64,000 nt of DNA from positions 62,001 to 126,000 of the forward strand of contig NZ_JNYV01000006.1 in assembly GCF_000717275.1 (NCBI RefSeq), given 5' to 3'. Every line of letters begins with the position of its first letter. Position 1 is the stretch's first letter. Below are positions 45,541-54,802 of this stretch, in pieces. The notes under the pieces are model-generated. The model had not been told where the DNA came from. It did no database searches and saw only the letters and a program-made list of their open reading frames with translations. Position numbers and translations under genes: made by a program. The DNA is from Kitasatospora arboriphila. Lineage in GTDB: Bacteria > Actinomycetota > Actinomycetes > Mycobacteriales > Mycobacteriaceae.

Positions 45541-46910
45541 CGGCATCCACATTCCCGCAGTGCCACTGCGATTGCATCGAGCGCCGGGCGGGCCGCATCT
45601 GGCGAACTCCCGTTGGACATCAGCGCGAAACTCAGGACCCGGCCTTCTCTCGTCTGCACCACACCCACCAACGCGCTCGCCCCGGTCAGTGTTCCCGTCT
45701 TGGCCCTCACCCAGCCGGCACCGGACTTGTTCTGGGTGTCGAAACGTTCGGCGAGGGTGCCGGTGGCGCCTGCGACGGGGAGCATGTCGAGCAGGGGCCG
45801 CAGCTTGGGTTGTGCGTCCCCGGCACCGGCATTGACCACCTGATCGAGCAGGGCCGCTGAGACCCGGTTGTCCTCGGACAGCCCACTGACGTCGGCGAAC
45901 ACGGTGCCGTTCATGTTGAAGCCGTAGTCGCTCAGCGTCTTACGTACGGCCTCGATGCCGCCGGCCATCGTCGGGCGACCACCGGTGGCCTTGGCGATCT
46001 CGATGGAGACGGTCTCGGCCAACACGTTGTCGCTGGCGCGCATCATGTCCCCTAGGCGCGTCACGAGAGGCGCCGACTGCACCTGGGCGATCACCCGGGC
46101 ATTCGCCGGTGCGGTCGCCTCGGTGGGCGCGGCGTCCACTCCGAGCGCGTCGGCAAGAGCGGCGCCCGCGGTCAGTGCCGGAGTCGAGGTGCGCGGCGAA
46201 TCGATGAAGAGCGGGTCGTTGCGGCCCGAGTCGGCGATCAGCGATTCGATCGGGGTGATGTTCCCGGCCGCGATGTCGGCCGGATCCCAGCTCGGCGCCA
46301 TGGTCGGACCACTGAACGCGTTGGTGTCCACGGCCACCGAGGTGACGCTGACGCCGGCCTTCTTGATCTGGTCGGCCAGCGCGCTGATCCGCGGAGCGTC
46401 GGTGAAGAAGGTGTCCTGCCCGTCCGGTTGCACCGACAGCGTCGGGTCGCCCGCGCCCACCAGGATCACCTGACCCCCCGCGCCTGCGACCACCGTGGTG
46501 GTCACCCTCTGCTCGTGCGGCAGCGCCAACAGGGCAGCCGATGCGGTGAGGACCTTGATCGTCGAGGCCGGGATCAGCGCGCGATTCGGATTCGTCGACC
46601 ACAATTCGGCGCCGGTCAGGGCGTCGGAGATCTCGCCACTCAACTCACCGAGATCCGGGTTGTCCAACGCCTGGGTGAGTTCGGCGCGCACCCCTGCGGG
46701 TGTCGGCGCAGGCGCGTCCGCACGCACCGGATTGATCCTCGGTGTCAGCGACGCCGGCGATGGCTGGGGCGAGGCACCCGCGGGGAGGGCGTCGGAGCCG
46801 TCGTCCACGCGGAAGGCTATGACCAGCGCGATGGCTGCCACAGCGATGAGAGCCACCAGGGGAACGAGAGTCCACCACAGTCCTTTGCGGCCCAGCGAAG
46901 TGCCTGCCAC
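45537..46910 (-). CDS. dacB: D-Ala-D-Ala carboxypeptidase, PBP4/S13 family
   Basis: A 457-aa low-molecular-weight penicillin-binding protein, anchored by an N-terminal membrane helix ([22 protein letters not shown], 12-33) with the catalytic domain outside. The three active-site motifs are STIK (116-119), SDN in [12 protein letters not shown] and KTG in [16 protein letters not shown]. It trims peptidoglycan stem peptides. GTG 46910 follows GGAGGTATCG. It diverges from ppa. Confidence 0.93.
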   Translation of the reverse strand: MAGTSLGRKGLWWTLVPLVALIAVAAIALVIAFRVDDGSDALPAGASPQPSPASLTPRINPVRADAPAPTPAGVRAELTQALDNPDLGELSGEISDALTGAELWSTNPNRALIPASTIKVLTASAALLALPHEQRVTTTVVAGAGGQVILVGAGDPTLSVQPDGQDTFFTDAPRISALADQIKKAGVSVTSVAVDTNAFSGPTMAPSWDPADIAAGNITPIESLIADSGRNDPLFIDSPRTSTPALTAGAALADALGVDAAPTEATAPANARVIAQVQSAPLVTRLGDMMRASDNVLAETVSIEIAKATGGRPTMAGGIEAVRKTLSDYGFNMNGTVFADVSGLSEDNRVSAALLDQVVNAGAGDAQPKLRPLLDMLPVAGATGTLAERFDTQNKSGAGWVRAKTGTLTGASALVGVVQTREGRVLSFALMSNGSSPDAARPALDAIAVALRECGCR

Positions 46911-47015
46911 CGATACCTCCGGTCAATTGTGCCGCCGAGCGCGGCGGATAGTTGTGTCCACAGTATCGTTGAGTCGATTTTCGGACCGGATTCGCTGAAT
47001 GCATCAGGAGGAAGC

Positions 47016-47528
47016 GTGGACTTCGACGTCACGATCGAGATCCCCAAAGGACAACGCAACAAATACGAGGTCGATCACGAGTCCGGGAAGGTTTATCTCG
47101 ACCGTTATCTGTACACGTCGATGGGCTACCCGGCGGACTACGGATTCATCGACAACACCCTCGGCGAAGACGGCGATCCACTGGACGCCATGGTCCTGCT
47201 GCCCGAGTCGGTCTTCCCGGGCGTCATCGTCCGGGCCCGGGTCGTCGGCATGTTCCGGATGACCGATGAGGCGGGCGGCGACGACAAGTTGCTGGCCGTT
47301 CCGGCGAAGGACGTGCGCTGGGACCACATCCAGGACATCGGCGATGTGCCCGAGTTCGAGCTCAAGGCCATCGCGCACTTCTTCGAGCACTACAAGGATC
47401 TCGAGCCGGGTAAAGAGGTCACGGCGGGCGGCTGGACCGGCAAGGCCGACGCCGAGAAGGTGGCGCAGGAAGCCATCGAGCGACTCAAGGCTCACCCGCA
47501 TGAGGCGAACGAACCGTCCCGCGGCTGA
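47016..47528 (+). CDS. ppa: Inorganic pyrophosphatase
   Basis: A 170-aa soluble family I pyrophosphatase. [18 protein letters not shown], the metal-binding [18 protein letters not shown] and VPAKD are characteristic. GTG 47016 follows AGGAGGAAGC. The extra C-terminal ANEPSRG tail is short. It ends at a strong terminator 22 nt downstream. Confidence 0.95.
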   Translation: MDFDVTIEIPKGQRNKYEVDHESGKVYLDRYLYTSMGYPADYGFIDNTLGEDGDPLDAMVLLPESVFPGVIVRARVVGMFRMTDEAGGDDKLLAVPAKDVRWDHIQDIGDVPEFELKAIAHFFEHYKDLEPGKEVTAGGWTGKADAEKVAQEAIERLKAHPHEANEPSRG

Positions 47529-47550
47529 TCTGCACTCACGCCCGGAGCAC

Positions 47551-47584
47551 AGCAGGGCCCGACTCCACGGAGTCGGGCCCTGCT
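47551..47584. terminator. Bidirectional terminator, ppa/MFS
   Basis: A perfect 15-bp stem, AGCAGGGCCCGACTC with GAGTCGGGCCCTGCT, on a CACG loop between the convergent ppa and MFS transporter genes. Confidence 0.85.
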
Positions 47585-47591
47585 CGCGTTC

Positions 47592-47617
47592 GGCCTCAGG
47601 ATTCGGCCTCAGGATTC
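47592..47617. repeat. 13-bp tandem duplication at the MFS stop codon
   Basis: GGCCTCAGGATTC occurs twice head to tail (47592-47604, 47605-47617). Each copy contains a TGA on the minus strand; the one at 47609-47611 is the MFS stop. Confidence 0.85.
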
Positions 47618-49291
47618 GGCGGCGGCCTCGTCCTTGGCTGCTTGCATCCCCGACTTGGTCCGCAAGGGAACCTCTTTCCAGAAGAACACCAGCACAAGCG
47701 AGATCAGCGAGACGATGGACACAGTCAAGAACACCGTGTCCATCGCGTCGGCGAACCCGACGCGAATCGGTCGCGAGATCGGTTCGGGGAGTTTGGAGAT
47801 CACCGAGGTGTCGTCCATGACACTGCCGGTCTGGGCATCCGGGTCGGCGGCTGCAGCGATCAGGCCCTTCCCGAATGCGGCGACCTGTGCGTCCGGACTC
47901 TGCGCGGCGGCAGCGACGGCCTGCCTGAACTGCGGGGTGTCCGCACTGTCCTTGAGCCCATCGGTGACGTTGGGCCCCATCAGCGAGAACAGGATCGAGA
48001 AGAACACCGCGACGCCGAGCGTTCCACCGATTTGACGGAAGAAGGTGGCCGAGGCGGTGGAGACGCCCATGTCCTTGGGCGGCAACACATTCTGCAAGGC
48101 CAGCGTCATCGGCTGGAGTAGATTGCCCAGTCCGAAGCCGAGGAAGAACGCCAGGGTCATCACCAGTGCGACCGGGGTGTCCACGCTCAGCAGGTGCAGC
48201 AGGAACGTCGAGACGGTGATGAGGATCGATCCGATGATCGGGTAGATCCGGTAGTGGCCGGTGCGGGAGATGAGCTGTCCGGATGCCACCGAAGCGATCA
48301 TCAAACCGAGGACCATGGGCAACATCTGCAGACCGGCGACGGTGGGGCTCGAACCTCGCAGCACCTGGAAGTACTGCGGCAGCATCGAGATCGATCCGAA
48401 CATCACCATGCCGACCACCACGGAGATGACGATGCCCTGCGCGAAGATCCGGTTGCGGAAGATACGCAACGGGATGATGGCGGCTTCGCCCATCCGATGC
48501 TCGACGTAGACAAACCCTGCCGTGCCCACCACTCCGGCCGTGTAACAGGCGATGGCCCACCCACTGCCCCAACCCCATTCGCGGCCTTGTTCGGCGACGA
48601 TCAGCAACGGGACCACGCCCAGCGCCAGGAGCCCGGCTCCCGACCAGTCCACCCGCCGGCGGGCGCCTCTGATCTGGTCGTAGTCCAGTACGCGGTAGAC
48701 CACCACCAGGGCGATGAGACCGATCGGCACGTTGACGAGGAACACCCAGCGCCAGCCGGACACGAAGAGAATCGACTCCTGGCCGGCGAGCAGGCCACCG
48801 AGCACGGGGCCCACCACACTCGACGTGCCGAAGACGGCGAGGAAATATCCCTGGTACTTCGCCCGCTCGCGCGGGGGGACGATGTCACCGACGATGGTGA
48901 GCGCCAACGACATCAGGCCGCCGGCACCGAGTCCCTGCAACGCGCGGTACCCCGCGAGCTGATACATCGAGGTCGCGGTGGTGCACAGCAGCGAACCGAT
49001 GATGAAGATGGTGATGGCCGTCATGAACAGCTTCTTGCGGCCGTACATGTCCGACAACTTGCCGTAGAGCGGGGTCACGATGGTGGCCGTGACGAGATAC
49101 GCGGTGGTCACCCACGCCTGCAGCGAATAGCCTTGCAGATCATCGGCAATGGTGCGGATGGCAGTGGAGACGATGGTCTGGTCGAGTGCGGCCAGGAACA
49201 TCCCCAGCATCAGTCCGCCGAGGATCGTCAGGATCTTCTTGTGCGACAGCTCAGCGCTCCCGGCCGGAGCGGAAGCGGGGGTGTCGGTCAA
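47609..49291 (-). CDS. DHA2-family MFS multidrug transporter
   Basis: A 560-aa, 14-helix EmrB/QacA-type proton antiporter. Motif A is GKLSDMYGRKKLFM; motif C-like LAVFGTSSVVGPVLGGLLAG and the family sequence LDQTIVSTAIRTIADDLQ are visible. The TTG at 49291 overlaps the marR stop (TTGA) and has GGAGAGG 8 nt upstream; a longer frame would run through marR. Co-expression with marR suggests inducible drug or solvent export. Confidence 0.9.
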   Translation of the reverse strand: MTDTPASAPAGSAELSHKKILTILGGLMLGMFLAALDQTIVSTAIRTIADDLQGYSLQAWVTTAYLVTATIVTPLYGKLSDMYGRKKLFMTAITIFIIGSLLCTTATSMYQLAGYRALQGLGAGGLMSLALTIVGDIVPPRERAKYQGYFLAVFGTSSVVGPVLGGLLAGQESILFVSGWRWVFLVNVPIGLIALVVVYRVLDYDQIRGARRRVDWSGAGLLALGVVPLLIVAEQGREWGWGSGWAIACYTAGVVGTAGFVYVEHRMGEAAIIPLRIFRNRIFAQGIVISVVVGMVMFGSISMLPQYFQVLRGSSPTVAGLQMLPMVLGLMIASVASGQLISRTGHYRIYPIIGSILITVSTFLLHLLSVDTPVALVMTLAFFLGFGLGNLLQPMTLALQNVLPPKDMGVSTASATFFRQIGGTLGVAVFFSILFSLMGPNVTDGLKDSADTPQFRQAVAAAAQSPDAQVAAFGKGLIAAAADPDAQTGSVMDDTSVISKLPEPISRPIRVGFADAMDTVFLTVSIVSLISLVLVFFWKEVPLRTKSGMQAAKDEAAAES

Positions 49292-49758
49292 CTCGGTTGC
49301 CTCTCCGCTGGTGCACAGGTCAATGCATCTTCGGCACTGTCGACGAACCGGCCCATCAACCGGATCAGCGTGTCGATATCGTCGTCGGGCCAATCCGCCA
49401 TCAACGACTTGAGCTCCTCACCGCGACGCTGACGCATGGCAGCCACCCGCTCACGGCCGGAATCGGTGGCCACCAGGATGGTGGCGCGGCCGTCCTGCGG
49501 GTCGGCCTCGCGACGGACATAGCCGAGGCGTACCAGGTGAGCGACGTGACGGCTGATGGTCGACGGATCGGCATACAGGGCCCCGGCCAGTTCTCCCGAG
49601 CGCGACGGTTTGTCGACCAACCGAAAAAGACACTGGTAGGCGGCCGTTTCGACGATGCCGTCCGGGGTGCGCAGGCGGGTGGCCGCCAGTCGATCACGGA
49701 TTCGTGCGTATCGGGCGAGCACCTCGATGAAATCCTCAACCTGGTCCGAGCGGGACAT
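49288..49758 (-). CDS. MarR-family regulator of the MFS pump
   Basis: A 156-aa winged-helix regulator: the helix-turn-helix SRSGELAGALYADPSTISRHVAHLVRLGYVRREADPQDGRATIL, with the wing DPQDGRAT, is textbook MarR. ATG 49758 is used; a TTG 9 nt earlier is nearer to an AAGG ribosome site. It reads into the MFS gene with overlap, and palindromes upstream (49825-49843, 49855-49871) are likely its operators. Confidence 0.88.
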   Translation of the reverse strand: MSRSDQVEDFIEVLARYARIRDRLAATRLRTPDGIVETAAYQCLFRLVDKPSRSGELAGALYADPSTISRHVAHLVRLGYVRREADPQDGRATILVATDSGRERVAAMRQRRGEELKSLMADWPDDDIDTLIRLMGRFVDSAEDALTCAPAERQPS

Positions 49759-49824
49759 CTTCTGCAACGAGCCTTCCCACGAAACGCATCAATCTAGCCG
49801 GCAGCACGAGTTTCACACAGCAAC

Positions 49825-49843
49825 TACTTGTGCGTTGCAAGTA
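49825..49843. promoter_or_regulatory. Candidate MarR operator
   Basis: TACTTG and CAAGTA flank TGCGTTG, a 19-bp palindrome 67 bp upstream of marR. A second perfect repeat, GGTTGC-CATCT-GCAACC, follows at 49855-49871. Both lie in the divergent gap with allantoicase, so that gene might also be affected. Confidence 0.5.
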
Positions 49844-49924
49844 TGCTCTGGGCCGGTTGCCATCTGCAACCAGCGGCGTCGCCCGGTTCGCCCCGCAGAC
49901 CCCGGCACACTAACCTCGGATGTC

Positions 49925-50950
49925 GTGACACCCTCTCCGCCCGCCTCCCGCCCGCACTTCACCTCTATGCCGGATCTGGCGTTGCGTGCCCTCGGCGGAG
50001 CAGTGATCTGGGCCAATGACGACCTGTTCGCCGAAGCCCAGAACCTGATCAAGACCCCAGCGGCCGAGTACCAGCCCGCAACGTTTGGTCACAAAGGTCA
50101 GGTCTACGACGGTTGGGAAACCCGGCGGCGTCGCGAAGAGGGCGTCGACCAGGCCATCGTCCGGCTCGGGGTTCCCGGCGTGATCTACGGCGTCGTGGTG
50201 GACACATCGTGGTTCGTGGGAAATTACCCGCCCTACATCTCTGCGGAAGCTGCTGCGGTGGAAGGCATTCCGACCGCACTGGAGCTGGTCGAAGAGACCG
50301 AGTGGACAACGATCGTCGACCGCGTCGAGGTCAACGGCGACACCCGCAACCCGTTCCGCGTCGACGCCAAGGAACGGTTCACCCACGTGCGGCTCTCGAT
50401 CTATCCCGACGGCGGAGTCGCCCGTTTCCGAGTACACGGACGCGGTATCCCCGATCCGAAGTTCTTGTCCTACGGGCACTTCGACCTGGCGGCGCTGGAG
50501 AACGGCGGCATGATCACCTCGTGCTCCAACATGTTCTACGGATCGCCGAACAACCTGCTGATGCCGGGTCGTGCCCGCACCATGGGTGAGGGATGGGAGA
50601 CCTCACGTCGCCGCGATTCCGGAAACGACTGGGTGCAGGTGAAATTGGCGGGTGAGGCTACCGTCGGTCTGGCCGAACTCGACACCAGCTACTTCCTCGG
50701 CAACGCCCCGGGGTCGGCGATGATCCGTGGTCGCGACGGCGAGAACGGCGAGTGGTTCGAACTCGTTCCGCGGACACCACTGCAGCCCGACACCCGGCAC
50801 CGCTTCCTCGTCGACGTGGACCGACCGCTCACCGAAGCCCGCATGGACATCTACCCCGACGGCGGGATGGCCAGGCTCCGACTCTTCGGTCAACTGACGG
50901 ACAGTGCCCGAGAACAGATCGTCGACCGCTGGGAACACGGCGAAAGCTGA
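49925..50950 (+). CDS. alc: Allantoicase
   Basis: A 341-aa allantoicase, hydrolysing allantoate to ureidoglycolate and urea in purine breakdown. Two homologous allantoicase repeats are obvious: each has a GKGxxYDGWETRRRR-type block (VYDGWETRRRREEGVDQAIVRL and MGEGWETSRRRDSGNDWVQVKL) and a TSxFxGNxP strand (DTSWFVGNYPP, DTSYFLGNAPG), followed by IYPDGG-x-AR. The GTG at 49925 gives the family length. No allantoinase or ureidoglycolate gene is adjacent. Confidence 0.92.
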   Translation: MTPSPPASRPHFTSMPDLALRALGGAVIWANDDLFAEAQNLIKTPAAEYQPATFGHKGQVYDGWETRRRREEGVDQAIVRLGVPGVIYGVVVDTSWFVGNYPPYISAEAAAVEGIPTALELVEETEWTTIVDRVEVNGDTRNPFRVDAKERFTHVRLSIYPDGGVARFRVHGRGIPDPKFLSYGHFDLAALENGGMITSCSNMFYGSPNNLLMPGRARTMGEGWETSRRRDSGNDWVQVKLAGEATVGLAELDTSYFLGNAPGSAMIRGRDGENGEWFELVPRTPLQPDTRHRFLVDVDRPLTEARMDIYPDGGMARLRLFGQLTDSAREQIVDRWEHGES

Positions 50951-50987
50951 CGCACCCGTACGGCTTTCGCGGTAGCGGATGGGCGGG

Positions 50988-51506
50988 TCAGGCCGCGACA
51001 GACCTCTTGGTCAATTGCGGCAACACCTGTTCGGCGATCAATGCCGCGCTGCTCCGGCCGACGTCCACCGAGTCGTCGGCCGATCCAGCCGCAGAATCGA
51101 TGGGCCGGAGGATCACCGCATCGGCGACCTCGGCGGTGTAGATGTCCAGGATCAGCGTCAACAGGCCATTGGCAGTTCCGACGTAGCGCACGGTGTCCCC
51201 GAACCTCGACTCACCGAGTCGCAACAGTGTCGCTCGCGCGGTCGCGGCATCGTCGGCAATCAGCACATCGAGCTCGAGAGCGACCACCAGATCGGCGGGC
51301 TCATTGCCGAGGCTGGTCCACGCCGCTCGCATCTGAGTTCGCTCCCGAATGCCGCCACGCAGTTCTGGCTGGCGGATCCGGCGGATCACCCCCGCATGCG
51401 CGTCGCGCGGACGAGGACCACTCCATGCGATGGGATTGTCGTCGCCGTCGATGGCGACGAGCAGTTCTGGCCGGTTGCGTGGTGCACCGACGGCTTCATA
51501 TGTCAT
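50988..51506 (-). CDS. Small protein resembling the C-terminal part of LLM flavin oxidoreductases
   Basis: A 172-aa protein, not a full enzyme. The segment LVVALELDVLIADDAATARATLLRLGES...DTVRYVGTANGLLTLILDIYTAEVADAVILRP resembles the last third of luciferase-like monooxygenases (usually a strand, then VGTPExVAxxL, then GxDGFxLRP). The TIM-barrel N-terminal half is absent. The ATG overlaps the stop of the PLP-like gene (ATGA), so the two proteins are made together. Homology is by pattern only; function unknown. Confidence 0.55.
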   Translation of the reverse strand: MTYEAVGAPRNRPELLVAIDGDDNPIAWSGPRPRDAHAGVIRRIRQPELRGGIRERTQMRAAWTSLGNEPADLVVALELDVLIADDAATARATLLRLGESRFGDTVRYVGTANGLLTLILDIYTAEVADAVILRPIDSAAGSADDSVDVGRSSAALIAEQVLPQLTKRSVAA

Positions 51507-52330
51507 GACTTCTCCTGCTCGAACACCACATCTGCCAGTGAATCCAATTGCTGCGCAACGTCGTACCGACCGGTCTCGAAACCCCAGCGAAGCGCGAACG
51601 GCGCCTCGCGTCCTGCCACAGCGACCGAGGCGATGCCCACACGATCGGCAACGTCGGCCCACAGTCGGAGCCGCCGAGTGCCGGGCAGCCGTTGCAGCGC
51701 CTCGTCGAGAGTGTCCGACAACGCCTGTTCGTGCAGCCCGATCCACTCGAAACCCAGGCCCGCGACCTCGTCGCAACCCTGTGCGAACCCGCCCAGCGCA
51801 GACGGCTCCGCGTCGACACCGATGACACCGCGCAGCCAATCCGGCCGGCCGACGACGGCGGCGGGCCCGTGGCCTGCCAGTTGCCGTCCGGTGAACACGA
51901 CGTAGTCGATGCCGTGGCTGGTCATGTTGATCACCCGGCGGGCCGCGAGTTCGCTTGCGTCCACGAGGAACCGGGCCCCATGGCGATGGGCCACCGCAGC
52001 GAGCTTCGACAGCGGCAGGACCTCACCGGTGGACGGGGCAACACCCGGCACGATCAGCAGTGCCGCAGGCCGGACGGAGAGCTCGCGGTCCAGGGCGGCG
52101 AGGGTGGTGATGAGATCCACCTGAGCGGCAACGAGTCTGTCGGCGGCGTGGTCCCCGGTCCGACGGTCTCCGAGACCGGCCGTCAGGTCGAGGATCACGG
52201 ACTGTCCGGGTGCCACGTCGACCACTTTGCGCACCGCGTCATCCGCGTCGGAGGCGAGCACCACGGTGTCGCCGGCCCGGGCGTGCACGAACTCGGCCAG
52301 AATCGTGTGCGGATCGCGCGTGGAGGCCAT
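51503..52330 (-). CDS. Degenerate class V aminotransferase/cysteine desulfurase-like protein
   Basis: A 275-aa protein clearly related to the class V PLP fold: PAALLIVPGVAPSTGEVLPLSKLAAVAHRHGARFLVDASELAARR followed by IDYVVFTGRQLAGHGPAAVVGR. In active enzymes this last segment reads FTGHKxxGPxGIG; here the PLP-binding lysine is glutamine (Gln150 in GRQ), while Asp124 of VDAS is kept. It is also about 130 residues shorter than the family. It cannot form the normal internal aldimine. It is coupled to the LLM-like gene. ATG 52330 is tentative. Confidence 0.65.
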   Translation of the reverse strand: MASTRDPHTILAEFVHARAGDTVVLASDADDAVRKVVDVAPGQSVILDLTAGLGDRRTGDHAADRLVAAQVDLITTLAALDRELSVRPAALLIVPGVAPSTGEVLPLSKLAAVAHRHGARFLVDASELAARRVINMTSHGIDYVVFTGRQLAGHGPAAVVGRPDWLRGVIGVDAEPSALGGFAQGCDEVAGLGFEWIGLHEQALSDTLDEALQRLPGTRRLRLWADVADRVGIASVAVAGREAPFALRWGFETGRYDVAQQLDSLADVVFEQEKS

Positions 52331-52453
52331 GGCCGGGCACGTTTCCTTTCCGGGCGGGAGGTGAGAACTGGTGGCCGAAGCGAGTCGGCCCTCCAATGTC
52401 AACAACGATGTCGCCGGATTAATTGCCGTGTCAAATAAAACCCCGGGTGAATG

Positions 52454-53137
52454 TTATTCGGCGCTGGTAGAGCCTATTTCGGACTTGTCGCGCTGACGCC
52501 ACCAGCGGAAGGCGAAGTACCCGAGAACCACCACAGCCGCTGCGAACCCCAGGTACAGCAGCAAGGTGGCCCCGATCGTCTCGCCGACGGCGTAACCGGT
52601 CACCCCGACCACCACCACCCACACGACGCCGCCCAGGACGTTTGCGAAAAGGTACTGCTTGGTGGGCATCTGACTCATCCCGGCCACAAACGGCGTGACC
52701 GTGCGGACGTAACCGATCCAGCGTGCCCCGATCACCGCCACCACACCCCCGTTGCGGATCAGCTCTTCGGCGCGGTTCCAGCGCTCCTCACCGATCCACG
52801 AGCCCAGTCTGGAGTGGGTTATTCGTTCCCCTGATCGTCGACCCAGCATGTACCCGGTCCAGTCGCCGAGCACCGCGGCGAAGCAGGCACCGGTGATCAG
52901 CCAGCCGATGTTCGTCGGGCCGATCGCGGCGGCGACGGCACCCGCCAGCAGAACGGTCTCACCTGGGAGGATCAGGCCGATCAGCGCGGCGGCCTCTCCG
53001 TAGATGACCCCCCACACAACGAGATACACGGCCCAGGGTGGAGTGGACTCGACAACCGAGATGACCCAGTCGACCAATGAGGAAAGGATGTCTCCACCCT
53101 CCGATCCGAAGAAGGCACCGGGGCCGGTGCCGTGCAA
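52454..53137 (-). CDS. DedA-family membrane protein
   Basis: About 227 aa with five to six hydrophobic helices. The DedA signatures are GEAAALIGLILPGETVLLAGAVAA, the re-entrant GDWTGYMLGRRSGERI and RWIGYVRTVTPFVAGMSQM. DedA proteins are flippase-like and affect envelope lipid transport and proton homeostasis. The start is uncertain: TTG at 53137, 9 nt after metZ, is given; TTG at 53077 would begin LVDWVISVVESTPPW and is nearer the family start. Neither has a good ribosome site. Confidence 0.82.
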   Translation of the reverse strand: MHGTGPGAFFGSEGGDILSSLVDWVISVVESTPPWAVYLVVWGVIYGEAAALIGLILPGETVLLAGAVAAAIGPTNIGWLITGACFAAVLGDWTGYMLGRRSGERITHSRLGSWIGEERWNRAEELIRNGGVVAVIGARWIGYVRTVTPFVAGMSQMPTKQYLFANVLGGVVWVVVVGVTGYAVGETIGATLLLYLGFAAAVVVLGYFAFRWWRQRDKSEIGSTSAE

Positions 53138-53145
53138 TGACGCCG

Positions 53146-54342
53146 CTAGAGCGCCTGGTCCATGTCGTGCAGCAGGTCGTCGATACCTTCGAGTCCCACC
53201 GACAGTCTGACCACGGAGTCCGACAGTCCGATCGCGGCGCGACCTTCGGGACCCATAGCCCGGTGAGTCGTGGTGGCGGGATGGGTGATCAGCGACTTGG
53301 AGTCGCCGAGGTTGTTGGAGATGTCGATGATCTTCAGCCCGTCGAGCACCTCGAACGCCCTTGCCTTGCCCGATACCGACCCGCGGTCGGCCAACTCGAA
53401 GGTGAGGACCGTACCGCCGCCGGACATCTGCCGGGTGGCCAGGTCGTACTGCGGATGCGACTGCAGGAACGGGTATTTGACCCACGCGACGCGCGGATCC
53501 TCCTGCAGGAACTCGGCGATCCGGAGCGCAGAGGCCACCGAGTGGTCCACCCTCAGCCGCATCGTCTCGAGACCCTTCAGCAGGGTCCACGCATTGAACG
53601 GGCTGAGCGCCGGCCCGGTGTGCCGCATCAGGGTCTGCACCGGACCGTCGATGTACTCGGCGTCACCGAGGACGGCTCCGCCCATCACCCGGCCCTGACC
53701 GTCGATGTGTTTGGTGCCCGAATAGACGATCACGTCGGCGCCGAGATCGAGCCCCCTCTGCAGCAGCGGTGTCGCAAAGACGTTGTCCAGCACCACCTTT
53801 GCGCCAGCCGCATGGGCGAGTTCGCACACCTTCTCGACGTCGACGAGCGTCTGCATCGGGTTGGACGGGGTCTCGAAGAACACGGCGGTCGTCGGTGTCG
53901 AGAGCGCTTGTTCCCACTGTTCGAGGTCTTCGCCGTCGACGAAGACGGTCTCCACACCCCAACGCGGCAAGATCTCGTTGCAGACCACGAAGCAGGACCC
54001 GAACAGACTCCGTGCTGCCACCAGCCTGTCCCCGGCCTTGAGCAGCGCACCGAGGGCAACGAACACAGCGGCCATTCCACTGGCGGTGGCAAAGCAGGCT
54101 TCGGCACCTTCGAGCAGTCGGAGGCGTTCCTGGAACATCGCGACGGTCGGATTCCCGTAGCGCGAGTACACAAACCGTTTGTCCTCGCCGGTGAAGGCGC
54201 GCTCAGCGGCAGCAGCCGACGAGTAGACGTAACCCGAGGTGAGGTACATCGCCTCGGACGTCTCCTCGAACCCCGAGCGGTCGAGACCACCGCGAACCGC
54301 GAGCGTATCCGGCGACACCCCGTCGGGCAGTTCGCTGATCAC
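53146..54342 (-). CDS. metZ: O-succinylhomoserine sulfhydrylase
   Basis: A 398-aa PLP enzyme of the Cys/Met metabolism family, forming homocysteine from O-succinylhomoserine and sulfide. YSRYGNPTVAMFQERL, the PLP lysine in VIVYSGTKHIDGQGRVMGGAV and the LSVGLEGIDDLLHDM end are diagnostic. GTG 54342 is preferred because GGAGG lies 5 nt upstream; an ATG at 54354 is also in frame. A rhodanese gene is directly upstream, as in M. tuberculosis Rv0390-Rv0391, supporting a sulfur-transfer role. Confidence 0.88.
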   Translation of the reverse strand: MISELPDGVSPDTLAVRGGLDRSGFEETSEAMYLTSGYVYSSAAAAERAFTGEDKRFVYSRYGNPTVAMFQERLRLLEGAEACFATASGMAAVFVALGALLKAGDRLVAARSLFGSCFVVCNEILPRWGVETVFVDGEDLEQWEQALSTPTTAVFFETPSNPMQTLVDVEKVCELAHAAGAKVVLDNVFATPLLQRGLDLGADVIVYSGTKHIDGQGRVMGGAVLGDAEYIDGPVQTLMRHTGPALSPFNAWTLLKGLETMRLRVDHSVASALRIAEFLQEDPRVAWVKYPFLQSHPQYDLATRQMSGGGTVLTFELADRGSVSGKARAFEVLDGLKIIDISNNLGDSKSLITHPATTTHRAMGPEGRAAIGLSDSVVRLSVGLEGIDDLLHDMDQAL

Positions 54343-54388
54343 ATGTTCCTCCATGGCAGATGAGCACCCCGGCCGGTGAGCCGGTTCC

Positions 54389-54802
54389 TCAGGATTGGCG
54401 CCAGGGCAGCCCCAGCGCCTTCCAACCTACGGCCCCGCGATGACCGGCCGAATCGAGGCCGCCTTCGAATCCGTCGGACACGTTGTACGCCTCGGAGATC
54501 CCGTCAGCAGTGGCGGCCTCTGCGGCACCGATCGACCGCTGACCGGAACGGCAGAGGAACACCACCGGCTGGTCGTCGGCGATGCCGGCCTCGCGCAGTT
54601 GGCCGACAAAATCCGGATTGCGTTGTCCGTCAGGAAATGTGACCCACTCGATCAGTACGGTCTCCTTGTTCAGCTCGGTGAGGTCCGGAATGCCGACGTA
54701 GCTCCATTCGGCCTTGGTTCGCACGTCCACCAGCACGGCGTCGGGGTTCTCCGAGAGAATCGTCCACGCCTGCTCGGGCGTGATGTCTCCTGCATAACTC
54801 AC
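54389..54802 (-). CDS. Rhodanese-like sulfurtransferase (Rv0390-like)
   Basis: A 137-aa single-domain rhodanese with an intact active site, VVFLCRSGQRSIGAAEAA, and the opening strand AVLVDVRTKAEWSYVGIPDL. The GTG at 54802 overlaps the upstream stop (GTGA); another GTG lies at 54808. It precedes metZ by 46 nt and probably handles sulfane sulfur linked to methionine synthesis. Confidence 0.88.
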   Translation of the reverse strand: MSYAGDITPEQAWTILSENPDAVLVDVRTKAEWSYVGIPDLTELNKETVLIEWVTFPDGQRNPDFVGQLREAGIADDQPVVFLCRSGQRSIGAAEAATADGISEAYNVSDGFEGGLDSAGHRGAVGWKALGLPWRQS

